Positions 13,194 through 24,800 of a stretch of 31,449 bases of DNA are shown piece after piece. The notes under the pieces are model-generated. The model made no database searches. It worked only from the letters and a program-made list of their open reading frames with translations, and was not told the DNA's origin. Source of the DNA: Phoronis ovalis (Eukaryota; Phoronida; Phoronidae); the NCBI GenBank assembly GCA_028565635.1, contig JAOXYB010028178.1, positions 1 through 31,449 on the forward strand. Reading direction: 5' to 3'. Position 1 is the first letter of the stretch. Each line of letters begins with the position of its first letter. Both the position numbers and the translations under genes were made by a program.

Positions 13194-16100
13194 CAAGTCA
13201 CTCTTAATGTGTCTAAATAATATAAAATGGATGTAAAAGAAAACAAAATCCAATGATGTACTTTGTATTGGAAGTAAGTTATTAAACATAGAACTATTTC
13301 CAATTGATTATGAATATTTATTAACTTTATATTTAATCCGGAGTAAAACCATTCAGTATATTGTGACTAGAGAGTCTTCCAAACAAAAAGTATCGCCGGA
13401 GATTACCAGACATCACTTTATTATGACTTGTAATTTATTATTAAACTCATCAAAACTTAATTTGGCAAAAGGCAGTGTGTATTTAAAATGTCTTTTAACT
13501 TATATACAGGGAAACGCTTTTTGTGACTGGTGATTTTCAAAAAGTTCTCCTTCCCAACTGACGTTTCATAGGCATACCAAAATATCATGTTTACAACTTC
13601 TGGGACCTCAACAGTTAGTGAAAACTTGTTTGTTTCTCGGAGCTTTTGGAATCTATAATGTAACTATAAATTAATCATGTCTCTAGATATGTACAGCTAG
13701 CAAGCCGGAAGCTAGAGCCCTACGGATGATTGCTACTTTAATGAAAAGGTAGTTATTTTCAAATAATTCTCACACGGGCGTTTGCAAGTTATAGCGTGTC
13801 AATTTCTTGCCAAATTTATATGTTTGCCATCCATGATGTATTATACCCAGTGATTAATTCCAACAACACGATACCCATTTCCTTTGATTTTCCGGCCAAA
13901 TGGAAACATTACCTTACGGCTACCTTAAAATTGACACCTTTTGATGAAAAAGCCTGTGTTGCATCTCTTGTCGTGTTATTAGTTTGTGATTTTTTTTACA
14001 ACCATTATATATAGGTTAGGCAAAATAAATAAAAGGATATACAAAAGGTGTAATTATGCCGAGATGCTCTAAAGCATCCTCTGCCTAGGAAATTACAGTC
14101 ATTTTCTATGAACTATTAGATCATAGACTAATTGCTGTATTCAGTATCGCTGTCGCATCAAATGAAAGAATGGTTGTCGCAGCTGGTCTAAATTATACTT
14201 CTCTTCGGCAGTATATAGTAGTCTACTTGTTTACCTGTTGCAATAACTAAAGTTTGAACACAAAACTGTTGGTTCTTGTCACGCAATAATTTACCCAAAC
14301 CATTTCAAGCCCACTGTCCTTTTCATGCTAAAATTTAAATTTCTGTATATTTGCTGTACTTACTAACTGTAAATATTCAAAAATATTGAAAATTTTCAAA
14401 CCCTTTTACTTTTCTATTTTGTTATTTCTTGCTTGGTACATTTTTAGGTAAAAGAATCCTTAGTCGGAGTCTGAATGGCTTCCCCATATCATTATCGACG
14501 CACCCCCTAGGAGTTTCTGCTAGTTGCGGAAAAACTTTCTCAGTCAAAAGCAAAAAAAAATTTAATTTTCAAAATATTGGGTAATGTAGGATACTGGGAT
14601 TGAATACTTAATGTCTGTAGATTTATTTAAACGTGGCTAATAAGGAGAGACAAGTCTAAACAGTTGAATGTGTGGCCGCTGTTATCTTGTTCAATCAGTT
14701 GATAACCTAAACATAACCAGAGCATAATTCACACTGTATCGCTTCCTACGGTGCCACGAGAAGCTCAACAGATTTGATGAGATGACAAGATTTAGTGAAA
14801 ACCATAGAAACCATCAAGAATAATTTTATAACAATGGTGACTTCTTCAGCTGTCCATTTGGTTATTGTGTACAAACTAATAAACTGTTGGAAACCCCCAA
14901 ACAAATGCATGTTATAAAACTAAGTCTGAGCCCTGTATGACTAACTTAGTTGGAATAAATCTCGGGAATCAATATGAAGGGAATATCCCTGAGTCCAGCT
15001 CAAGGACACTGATGATTTAAACAGTATAATCAGATTCGAAGCGGATTTAAACAATATGTTGTTAGGAATGATATTTGGGCTATAGTAAAAAAAAGTACCA
15101 TATTCCCGAGGTACTGTTGTTATAACGTTTTTATTAAGCGATTATAGGACTGACTCCCACACTATACATGTAATTAGACGTTATAATGAAATATACGTTT
15201 TGAAGTTAACACTGACTTTTTAATGCACAGGCATCGTAAACTGAAATACAACGAAATTTTGTTTTAGCAATAAAAACAGTATGGTGATTGGCGGTCACGG
15301 CTCTAACTCTTGTATTGTAAACAGTTTGATGATATGTTTCTATTGGTTTGATTTGCGATATTCGAGTCAGTGAGACATGATATAGGATGTCTCGTCGAGA
15401 TGTAAATATTTGGGGCATCTGTGTTGTGTTAAAACTAAACCCTACTCGTTACTTTTCACTCTCGAAATGACTTACAAATAAACTGCTGACATATGTTTGG
15501 CACCAATGCAATTAAACGATCATTACATATGTATGATAAAGTTACTCTCTAAAATAACAAGTTGACATACTGTTTATACAGTGGTAAGGCTAATTTGAGT
15601 CTATGCGCTCTTAAAATAAAACAAACATTTACTGGTTAGCGATAATGTTTTCACTAAAGTGTGAATGTTTCCAACATACTTTGCAAACATGGTAGCGTGA
15701 CTGGGGCAAACAAACACCAATTATATATACCTTTCCTACATCATCTCGATAGATTTGCTTACTTGCAAATTTAGAGCGAAAATTGCCATTAAAGTGTTTG
15801 ATTTGCATGATAGAATTTTTAAATTTCAAAGATATTTAATTTGAAATGACAAGTAAAATAAAAATGATAAATAAATAAATTATTTACTAAAATCCAACAA
15901 AAAAATGTTATGATGAAACATGACAAATTACATTTTATTTAATTCTTTGTAATTATGTGTAATAAATATGTGCAGTCTTCTTGAAACTATTACGAATTAA
16001 AATTACTGATATTGATAATAAATAATATACGCCTAGCTTGTTTAAAATTTTCACACAATACTAGTAGATAATTGTTTATTTTAAATACGAATCATTACAA

Positions 16101-17176
16101 CTCTATTTTAACAACCATACGGAAATTATAAAAAATGTGTGTTCATGAAATTCAAAAATTATTATAAAAGGAAACGAGAACATCATTGTTTGCGATCATT
16201 ACTATTAGTTTATTTTAATCTAGTGCTAAAATTAAATGTATTTCAACAGGTTTCTTTGTCAATAACATTGTAAATCCCATATGTTGTTGTTTCAATTGTT
16301 TAGTAGTACACACTTAAAATACATAACAAAATATTTTGTCCGATATTTTAAACATTTATATTTCTTAACACAAAGGAATCAATTATAAACGCAAACATCT
16401 GTGTATTCTAAATGATATTAACTCTAACTTTCATTCCCAGTTAATTCGGATCGATTAAATTAGATATGCTTTTCCAACCTTTTTTCTATATTTTAACATA
16501 ATTTTCTTGAACATTTCTTGTTTTTACATGTTTTTTACAGCTGTGTTGAAGTATTTATTGGTGTCATGTTTATAAATTATATACATAGTTATGTTATGGC
16601 GCCTCTGGATTTTATAGTTTAAGTAGCCAGTATGCAAAGTAAAAAATTCTATCATTTGAAAATGAAGGAATTAAGCGAATTTTCTGAAGATATAAAATTT
16701 AACAAAAATGACATTACAACATCGGACACAAAACCTATAGCATAACAAAGGTCATCTGTTTGACATGTCTCGTAGTCAAAACGCAATCAGTCTTTACCAG
16801 TACATATTTTCTTGTAGGGCAACAAGCATCAAATGCATAAGGGATTTGTGAACTAAAACGTACACGTTGACAATTTGTGTATTTTGTTTTGCCAATGACA
16901 GTCTCTCTACGCAAGGCATTAATTTTTTGTAAATATTCACTAAATTCCTTATAACTATAGACAGCAATATTTAAATGAAACATGACTATATTTAGTATTA
17001 ATCACATTTTGCAATATAAAATTAACCTCACTGCAAAATTGTATTGTTTCAATTTTCATAAAAAGTAGTTGAAAATGTAATTCATTCCTTATAATTTTTC
17101 CTTTTTTCCTTTTTACTGCAGAAGTTTAGTAAGAGCCAAACAGCAAAAATACAAATTATTTGCTTCTTAAGCACAA

Positions 17177-17242
17177 ATACATACTGTGAGGATAAAAAAT
17201 ATATACTGTGAGGATAAAAAATACATACTGTGAGGATAAAAA
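17177..17242. repeat. 22-bp tandem repeat, 3 copies
   Basis: Three head-to-tail copies start with ATACATACTGTGAGG and end in GATAAAAA. The middle copy differs by one base (ATATATACTG). It is in non-coding, AT-rich DNA. Confidence 0.95.
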
Positions 17243-17816
17243 ATTACGTAATGTCTATTTGCTGAAAATTTTGCTAGCCCGGTTAAAAGTCGATTTTATG
17301 GAGATCCATATGTTTATGCTTACACAATATTTCCAGCGCATCAAACATAACCTCATACCAATGCAGACATGTCAAAACAAATCTACACTGAAGAAGATTA
17401 CAAACTTTCTAAATTAGCCGGAGGTAATTCTAATTAGTTGTTAAGTAAAAATTATGTGACTCAGACTAAAAATAAACAAATTCTTGTGCGATAATGTAAA
17501 AATGGTTATAAGATAGCAGGAGATAGCAAGAAGGTCACTAGTCACAGCAACGGTGGACTACATATTTTAGAGGATACTATCCAGATAAAAACATTTTTAA
17601 GACCATAAAATTACCCTGCACAAGAACATGCGAGAAATATTGCTCACCAGATGGCAGCAGGCCTAGTGCTTCGTTGCCATAACACTTTTATAAGTTGCCT
17701 CCCCTGAAAAGTTCGGGTTCATAAACCAAAAAAAATACGTTAGTCAGTCAACTTATTTCCATGTTTATCTAATAATTTTGTTATTATCGATTGGAATATT
17801 ATAAACCAATAATTTA

Positions 17817-18409
17817 TGATCTTAAATTTGTAAAAACTTGATGGCGTTTCAGCGAAATTCCATAGTTAGAAAAACTTGATGGCGTTTTAACGAAATACGT
17901 TCGTCGTAGTATCAATGCACCAGTGGTAACAACGCTGCTATCACTGAAAATATGGGGAAGTTCGTGTAGTCTGACGAAGACCCGGGTAGAAGATAAGGAT
18001 CGCTAGGGTTGCTGCAGGTAGACAATTAGATAGTTTAGGTATATTTCAAGGAGATAAGGTTGTCTTATGGTTCTAAAACAAATATTACTTATCCTCTAAG
18101 GCTAAAGCATATCAGTTATTTTTTCTTTGAGCACACTGACAATTTTCTGTTTGAACATTTGTGCAGAGAAGTAACTGGAGCCCGGGGGTTGTCAAAAAAT
18201 GTTAGTAGTGGTGTACGGCCCATGATAAAAATTCCTGACCCTGTGATAAATAAATATTACCAAAAATATGCCTTAGTACACTAATAGTACAGTAAACGAA
18301 AAAGTACTAATTCTGAAGTAAATAATTCTCCCAAATTATATACCCCGCGCTGTCGTAAATTCACATTTAAATTAGTATGTACCATCAAGTTTTTACAAAT
18401 TTAAGATCA
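17817..18409. mobile_element. Mariner-like MITE, 593 bp, 28-bp perfect TIRs
   Basis: The terminal inverted repeat begins TGATCTTAAATTTG and ends CTTGATGG. It occupies 17817-17844, and its exact reverse complement is at 18382-18409. Both ends are flanked by TA (17815-17816 and 18410-18411), matching the TA target duplication of Tc1/mariner elements. A 27-bp internal direct repeat with 2 mismatches lies at 17832-17858 and 17870-17896, so part of the left TIR is duplicated just inside. No transposase is encoded. A 74-codon open frame inside (18060-18284) has no family I recognise. It is a non-autonomous element; the superfamily rests on the TA only. Confidence 0.7.
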
Positions 18410-18532
18410 TACATAATCTGGATTCGAACATCATTTCTTCGCCTTCTCTTGACACTTTTAAGACCAGAGTGTCAGTAGTAAATCACTTGTTCTAAAGGCT
18501 GATGTCATGCCTTATTTTAAACATAACACATT

Positions 18533-18670
18533 GGTACTTCCTCCATAAGAACAACACGAAAATTATTATTTTATTTTTATACTATTAATCTTTTCTTCTT
18601 GGAAATGCTTCAAAGATTTATGATCATTTATTAATAATATTTTTCATGTTGTTCTTATGGAGGAATTCCC
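18533..18670. mobile_element. MITE, 138 bp, 8-bp target duplication AACACATT
   Basis: The direct repeat AACACATT is at 18525-18532 and 18671-18678. Between the copies, about 40 bp at each end form an inverted repeat. A perfect core of about 20 bp, TTCCTCCATAAGAACAACA, is at 18538-18556, with its complement at 18647-18665. Outer bases differ slightly (GGTAC versus GGGAA). The AT-rich middle codes for nothing. Eight-base duplications are typical of hAT, P and Merlin transposons. The GG start would suit a Merlin-like end, but the superfamily is open. Confidence 0.85.
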
Positions 18671-19180
18671 AACACATTCACTCTCTTATGCACTAGTTTA
18701 CCATGTTTGATTTGTTATTATATTGTTCTCTACACATTACTCACGTCATCAGTTAAACCACTGATACCTTCAACCTGTTGAAGTTTTAGTGTATTAAGAA
18801 GAAAAAAAAACAACCTGTGGTAGACAAGTCTTTGCAAACCGTAAAAAACAACTCTGTGGGTGCAATTCATGATATTGCTTACAATGCTATATACCAGGGA
18901 TGATATATCCGTTTTTGACTCTATTTATGTATATTAAATATCTATATTTAAATAAAATATGACCAGGCTAAACATCCTATTAGCAAAATATGATACAATA
19001 GTAAAATATTGTTATAGTAGAACAAATTAAAATAAAGAAAAACATGCATGGTATAATAACCAGCATAAAGGTATTTTACTGCAGAAATCTGAATATAAAT
19101 GAGTGAACTTGAATACAAAGTATAAACTTTCTAAACTGTGTATAACTAATCACAGATTAGTGATTATAAACACATTGAAG

Positions 19181-19411
19181 AGGGGCTAGGGGGTACAATG
19201 CTCGCACTTAAAAATCAGCAATGTTCGCTGCTCGCACTTTTAAACAAGAAAAATTGACAACCAAAAAAAAAAAATAGTACACTAAATTAAAATAAAAAAA
19301 GCAAAATAATTTTCGCCCAAAGACAATGCTCGCTGCTCGCACTTAACAGACCAAGGCAATGCTCGGACTTAACAGACCAAATGCTTGCCATACCCCCCCC
19401 CCCACAGCCCT
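19181..19411. mobile_element. hAT-like non-autonomous element, 231 bp, TSD CATTGAAG
   Basis: CATTGAAG occurs at 19173-19180 and 19412-19419, directly flanking a segment with G-rich ends. The left end starts AGGGGCTAGGGGGTAC. The right end, read in reverse complement, starts AGGGCTGTGGGGG and continues to GTATGG after a C11 run at 19393-19403. An 8-bp target duplication with AGGGG-type ends fits hAT. The inside is built of degenerate units containing CAATGCTCGC(TGCTCGC)ACTTAA. No transposase is present. Confidence 0.7.
19196..19380. repeat. Degenerate internal repeats of the hAT-like element
   Basis: Four units begin CAATG(C/T)TCG, at 19196, 19219, 19324 and 19357. Two contain an extra CTGCTCG duplication. 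The last two share the tail ACTTAACAGACCAA. An A-rich spacer (about 19250-19315) splits them into two pairs. Such subterminal motif arrays are where transposases bind in hAT elements; that role is inferred here. Confidence 0.6.
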
Positions 19412-19419
19412 CATTGAAG

Positions 19420-21180
19420 GGAAGGCTATAATTAAATATGAATGCATGGTAGCTATGGTAAGTCTATGATTATAGTATCCCTCATCCTGAGTTGGTAGTT
19501 TAGTTACTTGGAAAAGCTGAAGAAATTAATGCACTTAAATGCCATTTATTTATTTATACTTAGATACTAAAAGCTTTACTTTGACTGCCCAATATTTAAT
19601 GCTATGTGAGTTGTTAATACTTTAAACATGTATTTCCTTTAATTTAATGCTAAACAGCAATGCATTATTAATATGTGTTTGCCTGGTATATGTGTTTATT
19701 AAGCCCAGGCATATTAGCTTAGCAATATGAATAAAATATGGTAACATTAATAAAATATGGCACTATTAATAATGGACCATTTGTGAAGAAACTAATGAAG
19801 TTTATTTCAATCAGAGGTCAGAGTTTTGTCTAGTCAGTTGACAACTGTATCACCAGATAAATTGACCCAAGTTTGGGATCAAGTTAGTCATGTGTAACAA
19901 TCCTCATAACAACCTGCTCCAGTCATTTATGTCATACCTAGGTCATTAATTTCTACATTAGATGCATTCAAATTATATGTGCTGTATCATTCTGACGACA
20001 CGTTTTCGTGGTTATTTTATCTTACACATGTACACGAATATACAGCCATTCTGACTAAAACGGGATTAATTCTGTATGATCATTTAGAGAATATGAAATT
20101 ATAAAATCTTCATGAAAAGCAGATATCAAGTAAAGGTAAGATTTATTTCAACTTATTATTATTGTCATTTTATAGAGTTACATAACCCACTACACATCTC
20201 ATGTAGGATGGAAATCTGATTGTGAGACATCATGGATTATAAGTCCTCCATACCATATTACAGAACAAGCACTCCAACTGAGACTTACTACAAAGAGGAA
20301 GTATGATTTTTATATTATCATTTTCATGAGAAACTATCTACTGTGAGTGAATACCTTCTACAGTTATAGTAGAATATCATTTGAAAAATGGAAAGTTTTT
20401 GTATTTTACTTTTATTTTTTATATTTAGAATCAGTCAGTAGATTGCATGTTTTTTAAAATTCTTTATTATATTATTGTAGCATTGTATGCACGTATATAG
20501 ATAAATATATTGTTAAAATTCATATTAAAATAGTCTTAATCAAGTAGATTGTTAAAAGGAATTATATTATACAAGTGATGGCATTGTATAGTTAAGTAGC
20601 TAAGAAGTATGTTTCATAGTTGTAGTAAATTTTCTAGTGCACCTGGGTGATCAAACTTTCTACAGTTATTAGTAAATGAATACATATGAATATTTTGACT
20701 TTAATAACGAAATGCACATATGTGGAATATCTAAATTTGAAATAATGCCAGGATATATGACATTCTATATATATGACTGGTCCCTAAAACATGACTCTGC
20801 AACATTTTAAAATGAAATTAATAATTTGTTTTGATACCTGTAGTATCTTAGAGTTTGTGTATCTTAGAAGTTTATTGTGTGTTGAATAATTAGTTTGATG
20901 AATAACTATGTGAGCACTTTATTGATTATAAGCTCTGAATGTGAACACTATTTGCAGATATTTTAAAGTCAATATCTGTGTAGACCAGCAGCAGGTCTGT
21001 TATCAGAATAATTGATTACTTAGTTCTTGACAATAAAGTCTTAATGATAAATTAGCATGACACATTTTTGTATGCAACACTCAATGCACAACTTATCCAT
21101 CATTCTCAAGCATTTTAGAAAAGTGCTTTGCTCATCTCACTTTTCAAAAGTGTATTATTATCTGTATGTGTTGAATGATA
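19420..21180. other. Non-coding DNA upstream of the TTLL gene
   Basis: AT-rich, with no recognisable coding exon. AAAG/GTAAGA at about 20132-20141 is a good splice-donor match and could end a 5' UTR exon of the downstream TTLL gene, whose first coding exon starts after an apparent acceptor at 21829. I could not define the first exon or the promoter. Confidence 0.4.
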
Positions 21181-21190
21181 TGTTGTAAAT

Positions 21191-21653
21191 CAGTCTGAAT
21201 AAATCCATCCATGTGTTCCGTACCTTCTCAACTAACGTCTGGGCTTAACTATAGTCAATTTTTGTTTATTATCTCGAACGACAATCCCTTTATTTCTATA
21301 TAAAGTGTTATGAAAGTCTTGACACCAATCAAATTGCAGAGTACAATAATAGGTATAAAAGTGGACTAAACAAGTAGGAGGTCATTCACACACATTCTGT
21401 CCTGCCAGAGTTTATGTATAGTCCACTAAGCAAAAAACAAGCTCCTAGGCCATACCTATTCAGATTGAGGCATCATTATAGAATAGATGGAGTGGGTGAC
21501 GATGGATCATGCAGAGAGAAAGGCTTATCTTGTTTGGCAAAAATTTAATAACGTAATTATTTCGCTCTTGTTAAATTGAAAGAATATAAAAGGTTAAAGC
21601 CAAGACGTTAGTTGAGAAGATACGGAACACTAACGGATGGATTTATTCAGACT
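21191..21653. mobile_element. MULE-like MITE, 463 bp, ~55-60-bp TIRs
   Basis: The left end (21192-21246, AGTCTGAATAAATCCATCC then TGTTCCGTA, CTTCTCAACTAACGTCT) reappears inverted at about 21593-21653 with few mismatches and a small indel. Near-identical 10-mers flank it: TGTTGTAAAT at 21181-21190 and TGTTGTGAAT at 21654-21663. Long TIRs with a 9-10-bp duplication are the pattern of Mutator-like elements. The interior has no ORF but does carry TATATAAAG at about 21298-21306. The element ends 182 bp before the TTLL start codon, within the presumed promoter or 5' UTR region. Confidence 0.75.
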
Positions 21654-21810
21654 TGTTGTGAATGGCACAACATCATGATCTTACATTGTAAGGAAGTGAT
21701 TCTTATAATTTATTTCACAGTTCTCAGATTTTTAGTTGTGGAGGAAAAACTGATTGACAAGCAGTATATCAACAGTGAAATATGAATGAAATAAAAGAAT
21801 GCATACATCT

Positions 21811-21835
21811 TTTTTATATCTCTTTCCAGCCAGTC
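21811..21835 (+). other. 5' UTR splice acceptor before the TTLL start codon
   Basis: A pyrimidine-rich tract ending TCTCTTTCCAG (AG at 21828-21829) is followed by CCAGTC and then ATG at 21836. It suggests that an upstream non-coding exon joins here, and it decides the start. An earlier in-frame ATG at 21782 would add 18 residues but lies on the intron side of this acceptor. Confidence 0.6.
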
Positions 21836-24800
21836 ATGCGAGGTATAAGACATTTAAAAGGTGGAGGTAGTCGCCTGCAGTATATAGTGATTGCCGTATT
21901 GTTGATAGGCATGCTACTTATAGTTATCAATGTATATGAACTCCGACGTATGCAGGATACACATTTCTCTGTTCACCATGGTGCGGCGATCGTGGAAGCT
22001 CAGGCAGATAAAACTACAGACAAAGTGGCAGCTCCCACCACTGGCCATAGGAAGGAGGTCTGGTTTGAGGCAAAGCGGGTAAGTTGTCATAAAAAGTGTA
22101 GTATCATATGCTTGAAATACTGCTGACAAGTCCAAATTCAGTGTATGGTGATCATAATTACAACTGATACTGCTAATTAAGGGAAAACTTCTAGAATTGT
22201 TTTTTTTTTGCTATATATATATTAAACACCTTTTAAGGCTCGTACCTCTGTTTTACTGATCTTTGACAATGCATGTTAAATTTATACAGCATTCCTATAT
22301 CCTACGTAGAATGATTGGGCTGTACATTAGAAGCAGGTTTACTTGTAATGTTGACAAACTCCATGTTCGTTTCATGGCTAATAATAAAAACTCCTAAACC
22401 AAGCTGATGTGCCATGAACCTGAGGGGATTACTGCATTTTCATATATATGGGGATGGTTAGCAGGGACCTCAAACCAACTGACCTCTATACCAAAATTAA
22501 CCCCTCCCCTTTACTATCAAGTCTTGAATAGGTACTGCAGGTATTCACTCTGCCATTACAAGTGAATGACTAAGGTTTCAATGCGTAAAATGCAAAAAAT
22601 GGACACAAAAAATTGACAAGGATCATGAGCTTTTAGTGACAGTTCTGGTGAATAGCTAATGGCATTTTCTAGATCATTTTATTGGGCGAATGTGATCGGA
22701 GCTTGCTGGTGAATAGTAAATTCGATCTTATTCTTGATGATAAATTATTTTCAAGGGATATAAACAATTGTGAGATTGCTGAGCAATCATCAAGATTTGG
22801 GAGAAAGCAGTGGTGTTCAAAGTTGTGCAGACTGCCTACATTTGAATGTAAATTTAAACAAGACTTCCACTCTGCCTGAAAGTTTTTATTTTTTATTTTG
22901 AGTTGTTTGTTTCAGATGCACACAGGTTATTTAAAGCATGTAACCAATGTATTTGATCGCCTAGACTATGCAAGAGGTGGAAAAAACTCTGACTGGGATG
23001 TATTATGGGCACACGATTATCCATTTGGAACCCTCAAAGCGACCCTTCAGAACTTAAAACCCCATCAAAGAGTAAGCGTCCATGTTGATTTTCCTTACAA
23101 ATCCAATATTGTCCAAATGGATTTTTGTGCTTAATGTGTTATTCAGGAAATTATTATATGCAAGAAAAATATTATACTCTCATATTTCCAAGTGATAGAT
23201 TTTTAAAATAGTTACTTCCTTGCAAGATGACATAAGTGGCTACTGGGCCTTTGCCCCTAATGCAGAAAAATATGCAATCACATTTATTTTGCAAGAATGC
23301 AAAGCCCAATGATATCTGTCCCAACTACTAGTAATTGCTTGTTTTTACAAATTTTTAATTCTTAGCTTTCTAAAAAATATTTATTTACTTTGCATGACAT
23401 TTCCAATGTTTAAAATACCCACAATGAAACAATTATTGTATTATTGTTGTTCTGTGGTAAATATGAGATTATAGTTATAATAACATCTTTTTTGACACAT
23501 ATGTGCCTGAACACAGATTATACCTGATTAGGCTGGTTTATAGATGTCTAAACCTCATGTTTAATCAAACTTTTTGTTTTTAATAATTGGATAAAATTGA
23601 AGTATCTATATATTATTTAGCTTAAATGACAGATTCCGGTATAATTACAGTTTACTAGTTAATTAGTTTATTAATATGAAGGGTTCTAGTGCCCATCCAT
23701 GGTATGTGGTATTTTGAGTTATCACCAACATTATGTGATGTCACACAATACACTTGGTTGTAAAGAGCCACTGATACATTGAACATTATGTGATGTCACA
23801 CAATAAATACACTTGGTTGGAAAGAGCCACTGATACATTGAACATTATGTGATGTCACACAATAAATACACTTGGTTGTAAAGAGCCACTGATACATTGA
23901 ACATTATGTGATGTCACACAATAAATACACTTGGTTGGAAAGAGCCACTGATACATTGAAAATTATGTGATGTCACACAATACACTCGGTTGTAAATAGC
24001 CACTGATACATGCAATAACCAAACGGAATACTTGTAGGTTATTTATAACATGTTACATGCAGCATTTGATGCTACAAGATACCACGGCCCCAAAGCTATT
24101 TATATTAATGCAAATTGTACTAATTCACAATGGTTTTATTTTTTGGTTCTTTATTTGCTAGACGGTTCATCATTGTTAAGTAATGAACTAAGTTTTGATG
24201 TCTTTTTAGGTAAATAAATTTCCTGGATCAGGATATATTACAAACAAAGTTAGTCTTGCCACGTCAAAGATAGACTACATTCCCCCCGCATTCAAAATGC
24301 CGACACAGAAACAGGCATTGTTCCAATATGTAAGTTAAAGAAGTTTCATTTTTGTATTGTTGTTGTGTTATTGGAGATTGTTCATTCTTTGGTTCATGAT
24401 TCACACCAAACATTTAACTGCTCATAGCTTTGTTTTTGAAAAGTATTAAATTCATTAACCATTTTAATAACTTGCTAATTGAATTGTGTGGTTTGCAGTA
24501 AAATCTTTCTTATTTAATGATATTAATATATTAATATTACTATATGGTATCAAGTCCTATAAAATGGGGTAATAACTATTGAATGGGAAGTTTTTTATTT
24601 TCAGTCGTACGAATTTGAAAATTTTTATAGATGTAGACTTTCGAAATATATGTAAACTTACTTTGCCAGTTTCTTGTTATGGTACATAGGTGAAACAAAA
24701 TTGTTATTTTTAAGGAAAAAAAAAGCTTATATAGAAATCTTTTGTTTATGTTTTGATACCTAATCTGATAACAACTATTAATAGAATCCAGAATCCTCAA

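Larger units (their letters stand above)
4378..17176. other. Large gene-free interval downstream of FoxG
   Basis: About 13 kb without recognisable exons on either strand. Open frames reach only 60-82 codons and have AT-driven composition (F, I, Y, K, N). Within it I mark two small tandem repeats, a perfect hairpin and two dyad/motif clusters as separate entries. The section from about 15,830 to 17,160 is especially AT-rich. Gene deserts next to developmental transcription factors often carry enhancers. That is context, not proof. Confidence 0.6.

Noticed and set aside
18060-18284. 74-codon frame inside the mariner-like element, possible transposase remnant
   Set aside because: No DDE/D or helix-turn-helix pattern visible, and it overlaps a non-autonomous element.
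18418-18434. GGATTCGAACATC resembles a tRNA B box
   Set aside because: No A box at the right distance, no cloverleaf, and the last bases deviate from the consensus.
21782-21835. Upstream in-frame ATG giving an 18-residue longer TTLL N-terminus
   Set aside because: A good splice acceptor (TTTCCAG at 21829) lies between the two ATGs, so the upstream one is probably intronic. RNA data could reverse this.
22682-22879. 65-codon frame in TTLL intron 1, possible alternative exon
   Set aside because: It ends in a stop, lacks usable splice sites in frame, and exons 1 and 2 join in phase without it.
23243-23308. TGGGCCTTTGC and GCAAAGCCCA as an inverted repeat in intron 2
   Set aside because: The match is short and imperfect, with no flanking duplication; probably chance.
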